Origin: Bacteroidota bacterium
GTDB lineage: Bacteria; Bacteroidota; Bacteroidia; Bacteroidales; B18-G4
DNA: 60,387 nucleotides
NCBI GenBank assembly: GCA_018831055.1
Contig: JAHJRE010000233.1
Coordinates: 1 to 60,387, forward strand
Direction: 5' to 3'
The position numbers and the translations under genes are program-made. The stretch's first letter is position 1, and each line of letters begins with the position of its first letter. Under the pieces are notes generated by a model. It searched no databases. It was not told the origin of the DNA and saw only the letters and a list, made by a program, of their open reading frames with translations. Shown one piece after another: positions 1-8,498 of this stretch.

Positions 1-1
1 A

Positions 2-1114
2 AACTGGTCAATGCTTACCCAGGACGGAGAAGACAACTACGCAGAATTCATCGTTAACGGTGACGAAAACAACATCTACGCCGAGCAGGGCGGTTACGCA
101 AACTACCTTTATATAAACATGGACGGAAATTACAATATCGCCGATGTTTATCAATATGGTTTTGACAACTATGCATCCATTTCCATGTACGGCGACGGAA
201 ACGAATCCTGGATCGATATGGACGGTGGTTTCAACAGCGTCGAGCAACTCATCACAGGCAGTTACAACTACGCCGATGCATGGGTGATCGGTTTCGGCAA
301 CACCGCCATTGAAACACAGTACGGAAACGGTAACCAGCTTATGGTTGACCAGTGGGGTGATGGTAACTATACAATCGTTGCTCAGGATGGAAACAACAAC
401 TTCAGCTTTACCGGACAGTACGGTGTGGGCAACAGCCTTTACGTTACACAAAGCGGAGAAGCCAACAACAATGAGCTTTATCAGAATGGTTGGTTCAACA
501 GTGCAAATGTAAACCAGAGCGGATTTGCCAACAGCAACTTTACCGAGCAGATTGGCGACGATAACATGCTTGATCTGAACCAGTCGGGTGACTACAACAC
601 CAGCAGCCTTTTCCAGGGTGGTTTTGCCAACATGGCCCAGATTGATCAGAACGGCGAAGGAAACAATGTAAACATGTACCAGGAAGGCGCTTTCAACGAG
701 CTGTACGCAGAGCAGAACGGTGATGGAAACAACCTCTACGCAGACCAATCCGGAGTAGGAAACACAATATTCAGCTATCAGAATGGAAACTATAACAACA
801 CTGAGATCATCCAGTCAGGCGAATTCAACTTCGTAAGCGCAGTTGTAGCCGGCGGTGATGAAAACAACATCAACGCTTACCAGTACGGCGAAGGCAACAT
901 CACCAATGTTTACCTCGAAGCCGGCAGCGATCTTAACAACGTGAACGTGGATCAGGACGGTCTCGGCAACACAGTCGGTGACGGATTCTTCTCCAACGGT
1001 ATCTATATCGCAGGCGACATGAACATCAGCAACGTATCACAGCAGGGAGCAATCAACAGCGCTAAAGCAACCATCTTCGGAAACGGTAACACTTCAGGAA
1101 TTATACAGCACTAA
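2..1114 (+). CDS. Curli-like (curlin-repeat) amyloid protein, 5'-truncated by window edge
   Basis: The reading frame is open from the first bases of the window, so the true start and signal peptide lie upstream; the ATG at 11 is internal. About 370 residues are visible, made almost entirely of some 30 units of about 11 residues with the pattern QxGxxNxxxxx (for example QSGFAN, QNGEGN, QYGNGN). This is the curlin repeat of CsgA/CsgB, in which Q, G and N residues stack to form an amyloid beta-solenoid outside the cell. There is no type IX sorting domain; the protein ends in a last repeat and IIQH. A functional-amyloid biofilm fibre subunit is likely. A nucleator or ice-binding-type solenoid is possible. 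Any curli secretion genes (csgG, csgE, csgF) would lie upstream of the window. Confidence 0.8.
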   Translation, partial: NWSMLTQDGEDNYAEFIVNGDENNIYAEQGGYANYLYINMDGNYNIADVYQYGFDNYASISMYGDGNESWIDMDGGFNSVEQLITGSYNYADAWVIGFGNTAIETQYGNGNQLMVDQWGDGNYTIVAQDGNNNFSFTGQYGVGNSLYVTQSGEANNNELYQNGWFNSANVNQSGFANSNFTEQIGDDNMLDLNQSGDYNTSSLFQGGFANMAQIDQNGEGNNVNMYQEGAFNELYAEQNGDGNNLYADQSGVGNTIFSYQNGNYNNTEIIQSGEFNFVSAVVAGGDENNINAYQYGEGNITNVYLEAGSDLNNVNVDQDGLGNTVGDGFFSNGIYIAGDMNISNVSQQGAINSAKATIFGNGNTSGIIQH

Positions 1115-1143
1115 TTCTGCGATAATTAGCTTCATAACCGACT

Positions 1144-1175
1144 CCCCGGGTCTCGATGAGATCCGGGGTTTTTTT
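1144..1175 (+). terminator. Rho-independent terminator after the curli-like gene
   Basis: The stem pairs CCCCGG with CCGGGG, followed by a G-T wobble, then TCTC with GAGA around a GAT loop. A run of seven T follows at once. It sits 30 bases after the TAA of the curlin-repeat gene. Confidence 0.9.
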
Positions 1176-1255
1176 ATTTATTTTATTTCAATATTTACTA
1201 TTTTAGCATTGGATTCTCAGTCCAGTATTTATAAACCAACCATTATTAATTTCTT

Positions 1256-3211
1256 ATGAATCGCATAATTGTTATTCTCGTCCTTTGCCTGATGGTCCTT
1301 GCTTCCTGCGAAACCAGGCGTAATGTTTTGTTTTTGAACGAAACCGACCTCACCTTCATGGAAACCGGCTGGGGTAATGTACACAAGAACTACAGTGTCG
1401 ACAGTAACCTTCTTCAGGTTGCAGGCAAGGTTTTTGAAAACGGTGTCGGCACCCATGCCATCAGTAAAATGCTGATCGATCTGCATGGAACAGGGAAGAA
1501 GATAAGCGGATATTGCGGTGTGGACGACGAGAGCGGTGATCCTGCCAGCGTTGAGTTTTTCATCCTGGGTGATGCAAAAGTGCTTTGGCAAAGCGGAATC
1601 ATGACAAAGGGTGATTCTGCCGGGAAATTCGATGTAGCCCTTGATGGCATTCAGAAACTGGGGCTTTACATCTCCGATGGTGGCGACAACATCAACTACG
1701 ATCATGCCGACTGGCTGGAGGTGGCCATTGAGTATACCGGCCGGGAGCCGGTCCCGGTCATGCAACCCATGCCTGAAGCCTATATCCTCACTCCTCCTCC
1801 ACCGGATGAGCCAAGGATCAACGGTCCTTCTGTCTATGGTGCCACACCCGGAAAACCCTTCCTGTTTAAAATCCCTGCAACCGGCAAAAGGCCTATGACT
1901 TTCGCTGCTGAAGTACTTCCTGAAGGATTAATATTGGATCCTGCCACCGGTATCATTTCGGGAACATGCCCTCCCAGGGGCGATTACGAAATAACCTTTA
2001 CAGCAAAGAACGAACTGGGCAGCAACAGCAAGTCCTGGAAACTCGTTTCCGGCAGTTCTCTGGCCCTCACCCCGCCTATGGGCTGGAATAGCTGGAACTG
2101 CTGGGGACTGAGTGTCGACCAGGAGAAGGTGAAAGGGGCAGCTGAAGCCATGGTCAACTCCGGCCTGGCCGATCACGGATGGTCATTCATCAACATCGAT
2201 GACGGCTGGGAAGCAGCAGAACGTACTCCTGAAGGTGAACTCCTGGCCAACGAGAAATTCCCCGACATGAAGAAGCTGGCCGATGACGTTCATGCCTTAG
2301 GGCTCAAACTGGGCATTTATTCCGGTCCTGGGCCACTGACCTGCGGAGGTTACCTTGCCAGTTACCAGCATGAATTACAGGATGCGCAGACCTGGGCGCG
2401 CTGGGGCATCGATTACCTGAAGTACGACTGGTGCGCTTACAGCCGCATTGCCAAAGACCGCAGTCTTCCGGAACTAAAGAAACCATACATCCTTATGCGT
2501 GAGATGCTCAACCGGGTAGACCGCGACATCGTTTACAGCCTCTGCCAGTATGGTATGGGTGATGTATGGACCTGGGGCGAGGAGGTTGGTGGCAACCTGT
2601 GGCGCACCACCGGCGACATAACCGATACCTGGACCAGCATGGCCGGCATAGGGTTCAGTCAGGACAAGTGCTCCCCATACGCCGGTCCGGGCCACTGGAA
2701 CGACCCCGATATGCTGGTGGTAGGCAAAGTAGGCTGGGGTCCCAGCTTGCGCGAAACCAAACTCACCCCCGATGAACAATATACGCATATCAGCCTGTGG
2801 AGCCTTCTTTCCTCTCCCCTCCTGCTGGGATGCGACATGCAACAACTCGATGAATTCACCCTGAGTCTTCTCACGAACGATGAAGTACTGGCCGTGAACC
2901 AGGATCCCCTGGGCAAACAGGCAACAAAACTGGCTGAGGGTGATGGTTACCAGGTCTGGGGCAAGTCCATGTCGGATGGTTCAACCGCCATAGGGATATT
3001 CAACACCGGCTCGGATAGCCCGGTGGAAGCTTTTTCCTGGGATGGTGAACCGGATGTGAAAAAGATACGGGTTTCCTGGAAGGAACTGGGACTGATAAAT
3101 AATGAGTACAAGGTACGAGACCTTTGGCGGCAACAAGACCTGGGAAACTTTTCGGAAGGATTTGAAGCGGAAGTACCTTACCATGGTGTGGTCTTCATTG
3201 GGATCAGGTAA
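1256..3211 (+). CDS. Lipoprotein alpha-galactosidase (GH27) with N-terminal NPCBM and Ig-like domains
   Basis: Predicted to remove terminal alpha-galactose from oligo- or polysaccharides at the cell surface or periplasm. The N-terminus is a lipoprotein signal with lipobox LASC and lipidated Cys18. Residues about 25-160 look like an NPCBM carbohydrate-binding module. Residues about 180-265 look like a putative Ig (He_PIG) fold (GLILDPATGIISGTC). The GH27 barrel begins at about 272 with TPPMGWNSWNCWG. Asp391 in YLKYDWC matches the family nucleophile, and HWNDPDML (residues 480-487) carries the acid/base Asp. A beta-sandwich end follows; 651 residues is complete. It lies just upstream of a beta-helix protein and near GH127 and GH29 genes, which suggests plant or algal glycan degradation. 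Alpha-N-acetylgalactosaminidase activity cannot be excluded. Confidence 0.9.
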   Translation: MNRIIVILVLCLMVLASCETRRNVLFLNETDLTFMETGWGNVHKNYSVDSNLLQVAGKVFENGVGTHAISKMLIDLHGTGKKISGYCGVDDESGDPASVEFFILGDAKVLWQSGIMTKGDSAGKFDVALDGIQKLGLYISDGGDNINYDHADWLEVAIEYTGREPVPVMQPMPEAYILTPPPPDEPRINGPSVYGATPGKPFLFKIPATGKRPMTFAAEVLPEGLILDPATGIISGTCPPRGDYEITFTAKNELGSNSKSWKLVSGSSLALTPPMGWNSWNCWGLSVDQEKVKGAAEAMVNSGLADHGWSFINIDDGWEAAERTPEGELLANEKFPDMKKLADDVHALGLKLGIYSGPGPLTCGGYLASYQHELQDAQTWARWGIDYLKYDWCAYSRIAKDRSLPELKKPYILMREMLNRVDRDIVYSLCQYGMGDVWTWGEEVGGNLWRTTGDITDTWTSMAGIGFSQDKCSPYAGPGHWNDPDMLVVGKVGWGPSLRETKLTPDEQYTHISLWSLLSSPLLLGCDMQQLDEFTLSLLTNDEVLAVNQDPLGKQATKLAEGDGYQVWGKSMSDGSTAIGIFNTGSDSPVEAFSWDGEPDVKKIRVSWKELGLINNEYKVRDLWRQQDLGNFSEGFEAEVPYHGVVFIGIR

Positions 3212-3355
3212 TCCCTCCGTTCTGAGCATTCACTAACTAAATCAAAGCGTTTATCAATCCAATCCCGGCGTTTATTGATTTGTTGCACTTAAGCTTTTCT
3301 AAGGTTGTATTTTTAGTAAAATATTTCTTTTTATTAACCCGCTAAAACTATAACC

Positions 3356-4903
3356 ATGAACAAATCAGCTATTTTCCTGATCTTATTGTCACTATCGGGC
3401 GTCTTCTGCCTGTCACAGACAATAGTCCCTGCCGGAGATGTTTCCGGTACCTGGAATGCAGAAGGATCACCCTACCTTGTTGAAGGAGAGATCACTGTCC
3501 AGGCCGGTAACACCCTGATCATCGAACCGGGGGTGAATGTAGAGTTCCAGATCAATTGTGCCCTCCTTGTTACCGGCAGGATCCTGGCAGAAGGTACTGA
3601 AAACGACACCATCCTGTTCAGCGCAGCCGGAACATCCGGCCATAGGGGCGTTAGAATGGCTTCAGTCGATTCCCTAAGTGATACCTGTTTTTTTCGTTAC
3701 TGCAGATTCCAGGATGGAAATGGCATTGGCACCTGGCCGGATAATTGTGGCCCGGGCATTGCGGTCATGAATTTCAACAAAGTGGTAGTAGAACACTGCC
3801 TTTTTATTGATAATAAAGCCTGGACCGGCACCAATGCTGCCGGAGGAGCCATTGCATTTCAAAACGCTGACATAATAATCCGCAACAATAGTTTTATAAA
3901 TAATAGATCCAGCGTAGGTGGGGCCATGATGGTATATGCCTGCAACAATGCGATTATTGAAAACAATTACTTTTACGATAATTATGCCACAAAAACCGCC
4001 GGGGTAATCGCTGTCTGGGATCACTCCAATCCCCTTATCAAAAATAATATCTTCGAAGCTAACCATGCCAATCAATTTGGAGGAGCCATTGAGGTTTATC
4101 TTTCAAGCAATCCCCAAATATCACATAACCTGTTTGTAGATAATTATTCCCTTATAGATGGAGGGGCTATTGAGCTGAATGCATACTGCAATCCTTTGAT
4201 CATTAATAATACTATTGTAAATAATTCTTCAAACAACCATGGAGGAGGCATTGATATATATGATGAGTCGTCCCCCAGGCTGATCAATAATATCTACTGG
4301 GGCAATGAATCACCAAGCGGCTGTCAGATATACATTTACTCCGATGATTGTATCCCTGATTTTTACTTCAACGATATCCAGTATGGACAGGATTCCATCG
4401 AAGGAGCGCCAATCCTGGGACAATGGAAAGCAAACATCGACCTCTACCCCATTTTTGTTGATACCGCATCCAATAATTTTCATCTTGAATGGGATTCTCC
4501 CTGCATCAACGCCGGTGTAGATACGATTCTCGACCCGGATGGCACCATAAGCGATATAGGTGCATATTATTACCATATTATCAATCCGGGAATCAATGAA
4601 CAGAATAATAAGCAAACACTAACACTCAACCTGTATCCAAATCCGGCAGTTTCAGTATTAACGGTAAGTTATGGAACTTTTACGCAAAATAGTATAAATG
4701 AATTGGGTATACCCAATGACCAGGATATGGAAGTTACTATATTTGATCTTCGTGGATCCAGAGTTTCATCCTTTAGCCTGCCGGGATCATATAAATCTAA
4801 GAACCAATTTACGTTGGATGTATCGGATTTGCCTTCCGGAATATATTCAGTGCGGTTAAAAGTGGCCGGAGCAGATATGATTGGCAAATTTATCAGGAGA
4901 TAA
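3356..4903 (+). CDS. Secreted right-handed parallel beta-helix protein with type IX sorting domain
   Basis: The signal peptide is residues 1-20 (ending FCLSQT). Residues about 60-350 have repeating IxxNxFxxN units (IIRNNSFINN, IIENNYFYDN, LIKNNIFEAN, LIINNTIVNN), typical of the beta-helix fold of pectate-lyase-like and Right_handed_beta_helix proteins. The C-terminal ~85 residues, starting LNLYPNPA and ending GIYSVRLKVAGADMIGKFIRR-like, form a type A T9SS sorting domain, so the protein is likely exported through the outer membrane and anchored. No catalytic residues can be assigned by eye; it could be a polysaccharide lyase, a binding protein or an adhesin. Its last 48 bases overlap the convergent alpha-fucosidase gene. 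Confidence 0.85.
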   Translation: MNKSAIFLILLSLSGVFCLSQTIVPAGDVSGTWNAEGSPYLVEGEITVQAGNTLIIEPGVNVEFQINCALLVTGRILAEGTENDTILFSAAGTSGHRGVRMASVDSLSDTCFFRYCRFQDGNGIGTWPDNCGPGIAVMNFNKVVVEHCLFIDNKAWTGTNAAGGAIAFQNADIIIRNNSFINNRSSVGGAMMVYACNNAIIENNYFYDNYATKTAGVIAVWDHSNPLIKNNIFEANHANQFGGAIEVYLSSNPQISHNLFVDNYSLIDGGAIELNAYCNPLIINNTIVNNSSNNHGGGIDIYDESSPRLINNIYWGNESPSGCQIYIYSDDCIPDFYFNDIQYGQDSIEGAPILGQWKANIDLYPIFVDTASNNFHLEWDSPCINAGVDTILDPDGTISDIGAYYYHIINPGINEQNNKQTLTLNLYPNPAVSVLTVSYGTFTQNSINELGIPNDQDMEVTIFDLRGSRVSSFSLPGSYKSKNQFTLDVSDLPSGIYSVRLKVAGADMIGKFIRR

Positions 4904-6355
4904 ATACAAGGCAAAATTGCTGATGGAAGGAACATTAAGGGATTCCAGGATGCAAAACCTGATCTTTTCGGTTATAACAGGATTAGTTTTCAGGATACGC
5001 TTATAACCAATAGTGGTACCTTCTGTGATTAATATCCATTCATTATCCGGGCTCAAGGCAAAAACCCGGAAGCGTGAAATGCGTTGTCCGAACCTGATGG
5101 GTTCCTGGATCACAATCCTGTCGAACTTCACAGGTTCTTTAAACTCAATCGTCAGTTCAGCGGAAAATAAACTGTCATCTGCAGCCCAATATGAATTTCT
5201 GTCATCATCGATGATATTTGCAGGACTGAAATATTCATCATTATTCCGGATATTGTTTGCTATTACATATCCATTAACGGCAAGGTTAGTATCAAAGGTT
5301 TCCTGTATGATTTTCCTGAATTCTTTAAGGCTGTCAATATCATTTTCATGGATCAGACCGCGACGGTCCGGAGGTATGTTCAGCAGCAGAACGGCATTTC
5401 TGCCAACCGATTTATAATAAATATCTACCAGTTGCTGAGATGATTTGACCAGACTATCCTGTTGTTCATGATAAAACCAACCCGGCCGGATGGATACGTC
5501 GCACTGTCCGGTGATCCATTTGTTTCCATCCGGATCGCCGGTATTCAGGTAAGCTTGGTCGGCGCCGCCTATGGTAAGCCTGCTGTCGTCGATCATCGAC
5601 CAGAATGTTTCCCCCGCGAAACCGTTTTCATTGCCTACCCAGCGAAGGTCAGGACCGGCATCGGAGAAGATCATGATATCCGGTTGCAGTGATTTTACCA
5701 GGGTAAAAGTAGAATCCCATTCGTAGTATGTTTTATTGTCGATGGTCCGGGTTTCATTGGTACCACCGTAATATCCACTACCCCCGTTGGCCCCGTCGAA
5801 CCAGATCTCGTCGATCTTTCCGTAGTTTGTGAGCAGTTCCTTAAGCTGATTCCTGTAATATGTCAGATATTCCGGCTTTCCATAATCAGGATGGTTGCGG
5901 TCCCAAGGCGAAAGGTACAGACCTGTTTTCAATCCATGCTTCCGGCAAGCCTCGGTGAACTCCCTCACGATATCACCCTTTCCATTCCTGTATGGGCTGT
6001 ATTTGACACTGTGTTTAGTAAAAACGCTGGGCCACAGGCAGAATCCGTCGTGATGCTTGGCTGTGAGGATCAGTTCTCTCAGTCCTCCCTCTTTTGCTGC
6101 CATAACCCATTGCTCGCAATCAAGCTGTTCAGGGTTGAAAATACCGGGGTCTTCATCACCAAAGCCCCACTCCCTATCGGTAAAGGTGTTCATGGAAAAA
6201 TGGACAAATCCCACCATTTCCATTTCCTGATAATTAATCTGTTGCACTGAAGGAATAACCTTACAGACAGGAATATCCTCAGGTAATCCCGCGCCATTAT
6301 AACAGCCGGCGGCCATCAACAGGCTGAATATGAATGTTATCTTTCTTATACGCAT
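4856..6355 (-). CDS. Lipoprotein alpha-L-fucosidase (GH29) with C-terminal discoidin-like domain
   Basis: Hydrolyses terminal alpha-L-fucose. The ATG at 6355 is chosen because it gives a clean lipoprotein signal (lipobox AAGC, Cys18); a TTG two codons upstream is less likely. The GH29 hallmarks are HHDGFCLWPS and LYLSPWDRN, and Asp187 in EIWFDGANGG is the expected nucleophile. Residues about 355-485 resemble an F5/F8 type C (CBM32) beta-sandwich. The 499 residues are a full length for the family, and the features fit the GH29 group acting on branched glycans, although subfamily assignment needs an alignment. It lies 45 bases after the GH127 gene on the same strand, so the two probably form one transcript. 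Its 3' end overlaps the convergent beta-helix gene. Confidence 0.92.
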   Translation of the reverse strand: MRIRKITFIFSLLMAAGCYNGAGLPEDIPVCKVIPSVQQINYQEMEMVGFVHFSMNTFTDREWGFGDEDPGIFNPEQLDCEQWVMAAKEGGLRELILTAKHHDGFCLWPSVFTKHSVKYSPYRNGKGDIVREFTEACRKHGLKTGLYLSPWDRNHPDYGKPEYLTYYRNQLKELLTNYGKIDEIWFDGANGGSGYYGGTNETRTIDNKTYYEWDSTFTLVKSLQPDIMIFSDAGPDLRWVGNENGFAGETFWSMIDDSRLTIGGADQAYLNTGDPDGNKWITGQCDVSIRPGWFYHEQQDSLVKSSQQLVDIYYKSVGRNAVLLLNIPPDRRGLIHENDIDSLKEFRKIIQETFDTNLAVNGYVIANNIRNNDEYFSPANIIDDDRNSYWAADDSLFSAELTIEFKEPVKFDRIVIQEPIRFGQRISRFRVFALSPDNEWILITEGTTIGYKRILKTNPVITEKIRFCILESLNVPSISNFALYLSPDKFANHICSGHF

Positions 6356-6400
6356 TTCCAAGAATCTGGAGCATGAATACCTGCATTAGTGCAGGTTGAT

Positions 6401-8308
6401 TTATTTACCTGATTTGATCCAAACCGCCATCTCTCCGGGCCCCCTGTGTGCCCATGCATAGTAAGGGATCATGGTAAAATCCTTATTCCCTGAACCCTGC
6501 AGCATGACCAGGCCACCCAGCAAGTCAGGATTAAAATCGGTGCTTATGGCTGTGGATGGATCTATTTCCAGGTTCATAACTGAGGAGTCGGCCTGGTCGG
6601 TCCATTCAGCGCAATAAACCAGCGGTCCCCGCTGTATGGCCACTTTACCCGTATCCTCAGGCACCTTCTCATGGGCAGTGATAAACAGTACTTCCATGGG
6701 CAGGAAAACCTCCACTTTATCTCCGGCCTGCCATTGTCGCTCTATAACCGCATAACCTTTATCCATTAAAAAATCTTCCTTCTCCCCGTTAACAAAAATA
6801 TCCGGCTGATTCTCGAATCCATTCAGGGTTGTATACAGATCTGACGGAATAACCTCGCCCGTTGCCCATCCCGGCACCCTAAACCTCAGCGTGAAAGTCG
6901 CGGGTTTATCGGGCTCTATTTCAAACAGGCTTTCACCTTCCCAGGGCATCAGACTTTTCTGAATTAACTTCACTTTGGCATTCTTAAGTTCAATATCCGC
7001 TAAACTGGAAACATAAAGGTTCACATAGATATTCCTGTCATCTTCAGCATAGATATACCCTTGCACAGAAGGGATAAAACGGCTGATGTTAGAAGGGCAA
7101 CATGCGCAGGCGAACCATTCGCTACGACTGTCTTTTCCATGGGATTCCAAACGGTTGGGGTAAAAGAACAGGTTTCCTTCCAGGGCAACACCGGAAAGCA
7201 CGTTATTATAAAGGCTTCTTTCCAGGATGTCGATATATTTGGAATCTCCTGTCAATAGGAACATTCGGTGATTCCAAAGCACATTGGCAATTCCCGCGCA
7301 GGTTTCACAATAGGCGGTGGCATTGGGCAGGTCATAAGGCTCCCCGAATCCCTCGTGGCTGCCCACGGAGCCAATGCCTCCGGTTATATAAAGCTTTCCC
7401 GAAACAACATCGTTCCAGATGCTGTCGATGGCTTGTATATAAGCCAAATCCCCGGTCATGGAAGCCACATCGGCCATGCCGGCATACATGTAACAGGCAC
7501 GAACAGAATGCCCGACTGCCTCACGCTGTTGCGTAACCGATTCATGAGCCTGGTTGTATGAATCACCTCCCTGTCTGGTATCCAGGAAGAAGCGGGCGAG
7601 CTCAAGATAACGTTCATCCCCTGTGGTACGGTATAGCCTGACCAGACCGATCTCAATCTCCTGATGGCCGGGATATTTTTCAATCTTTCCCTTGCCAAAA
7701 TCCTGATAAACAAGGTCGGCCGACTTAATGGCTATATCCAGGAAATTTCTTCTACCCGTAGCATTGTAATGAGCCACAGCCGCTTCATACATATGCCCGA
7801 GATTATACAGTTCGTGGCTGTGGTGATTCACTTTTTCCCAGCGTTGTGTGCCGACCCATCCGGTATCGGCTTCTTCTCCCAGGATGGTGCGGTATGTGTA
7901 TAAGTATCCATCCTTTTCCTGGGCCGCGGCTATCCAGGAAATCAATGTATCAAGATAGGCATCCAGGCTGTCGTCGGGAAACTCCTGTAAAGAGTAGGCC
8001 GCCCCTTCCATGATCTTGAAAACATCGGAATCGTCGAAAGGATAACGGGAACTGAAACCGCCTTCCTCAAGACCGCCGGCAACCCGGAAATTCTTTAAAC
8101 GCCCCGTTTCTTCACACTGCTCGAAAGCAAAAGGTATAGTGACCCGGTTGTTGGTCTCCAAACGCGATTTCCAGAAATTATCTGTGAGATCCACTTTTGT
8201 AAACGAAACCGGTCTGATCTTGTAATCTTTGGAATTTCTTTCCTCCTGGCAAGAAGTAAAAATAAACAATACGGCTAATAAAATTAGCGCGATGACAGGC
8301 TTTTTCAT
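6401..8308 (-). CDS. Lipoprotein beta-L-arabinofuranosidase (GH127, DUF1680)
   Basis: Predicted to release beta-L-arabinofuranose from arabino-oligosaccharides or glycoproteins. An upstream in-frame ATG at 8356 exists, but the ATG at 8308 starts a proper lipoprotein signal (FTSC, Cys20), so I use it; the protein is then 635 residues. The Zn-thiolate active site of GH127 is visible: Glu335 and Cys337 in YCETCAG, then Cys403 and Cys404 in CACCPSN. These correspond in order and spacing to Glu338, Cys340, Cys417 and Cys418 of Bifidobacterium HypBA1. An all-alpha toroid comes first and beta-sandwich domains follow. It is first in a two-gene unit with the GH29 fucosidase. Confidence 0.9.
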   Translation of the reverse strand: MKKPVIALILLAVLFIFTSCQEERNSKDYKIRPVSFTKVDLTDNFWKSRLETNNRVTIPFAFEQCEETGRLKNFRVAGGLEEGGFSSRYPFDDSDVFKIMEGAAYSLQEFPDDSLDAYLDTLISWIAAAQEKDGYLYTYRTILGEEADTGWVGTQRWEKVNHHSHELYNLGHMYEAAVAHYNATGRRNFLDIAIKSADLVYQDFGKGKIEKYPGHQEIEIGLVRLYRTTGDERYLELARFFLDTRQGGDSYNQAHESVTQQREAVGHSVRACYMYAGMADVASMTGDLAYIQAIDSIWNDVVSGKLYITGGIGSVGSHEGFGEPYDLPNATAYCETCAGIANVLWNHRMFLLTGDSKYIDILERSLYNNVLSGVALEGNLFFYPNRLESHGKDSRSEWFACACCPSNISRFIPSVQGYIYAEDDRNIYVNLYVSSLADIELKNAKVKLIQKSLMPWEGESLFEIEPDKPATFTLRFRVPGWATGEVIPSDLYTTLNGFENQPDIFVNGEKEDFLMDKGYAVIERQWQAGDKVEVFLPMEVLFITAHEKVPEDTGKVAIQRGPLVYCAEWTDQADSSVMNLEIDPSTAISTDFNPDLLGGLVMLQGSGNKDFTMIPYYAWAHRGPGEMAVWIKSGK

Positions 8309-8414
8309 AATCCATACTTTGGTAAATATTGAAACCCTAAAATACAAAAACAACATTGAAGTAATACGAACTCGGGAAAGAATATTAAAATGAGGCAGGT
8401 AGCGGGTTCGGGAG

Positions 8415-8477
8415 TTTAGAAGTTTAGAAGTTTAGAAGTTTAGAAGTTTAGGGTTTAGGGTTTAGGGTTTAGGGTTT
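8415..8477. repeat. Tandem repeats: 4 x TTTAGAAG then 4 x TTTAGGG
   Basis: Four perfect 8-base units (8415-8446) pass directly into four perfect 7-base units (8447-8474) plus TTT. The array lies between the start of the GH127 gene and the end of the DUF4143 ATPase gene. TTTAGGG is found again, reverse-complemented, at 56684-56715. Confidence 0.95.
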
Positions 8478-8498
8478 GATGATCCATAACATTAGTTC

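Noticed and set aside
8-748. 246-residue open frame antisense to the curli-like gene
   Set aside because: It is a shadow created by the regular codon pattern of the repeats; no start or family evidence.
8415-8477. Plant DNA contamination due to TTTAGGG
   Set aside because: Four copies only, flanked without break by bacterial genes and by a sister TTTAGAAG array.
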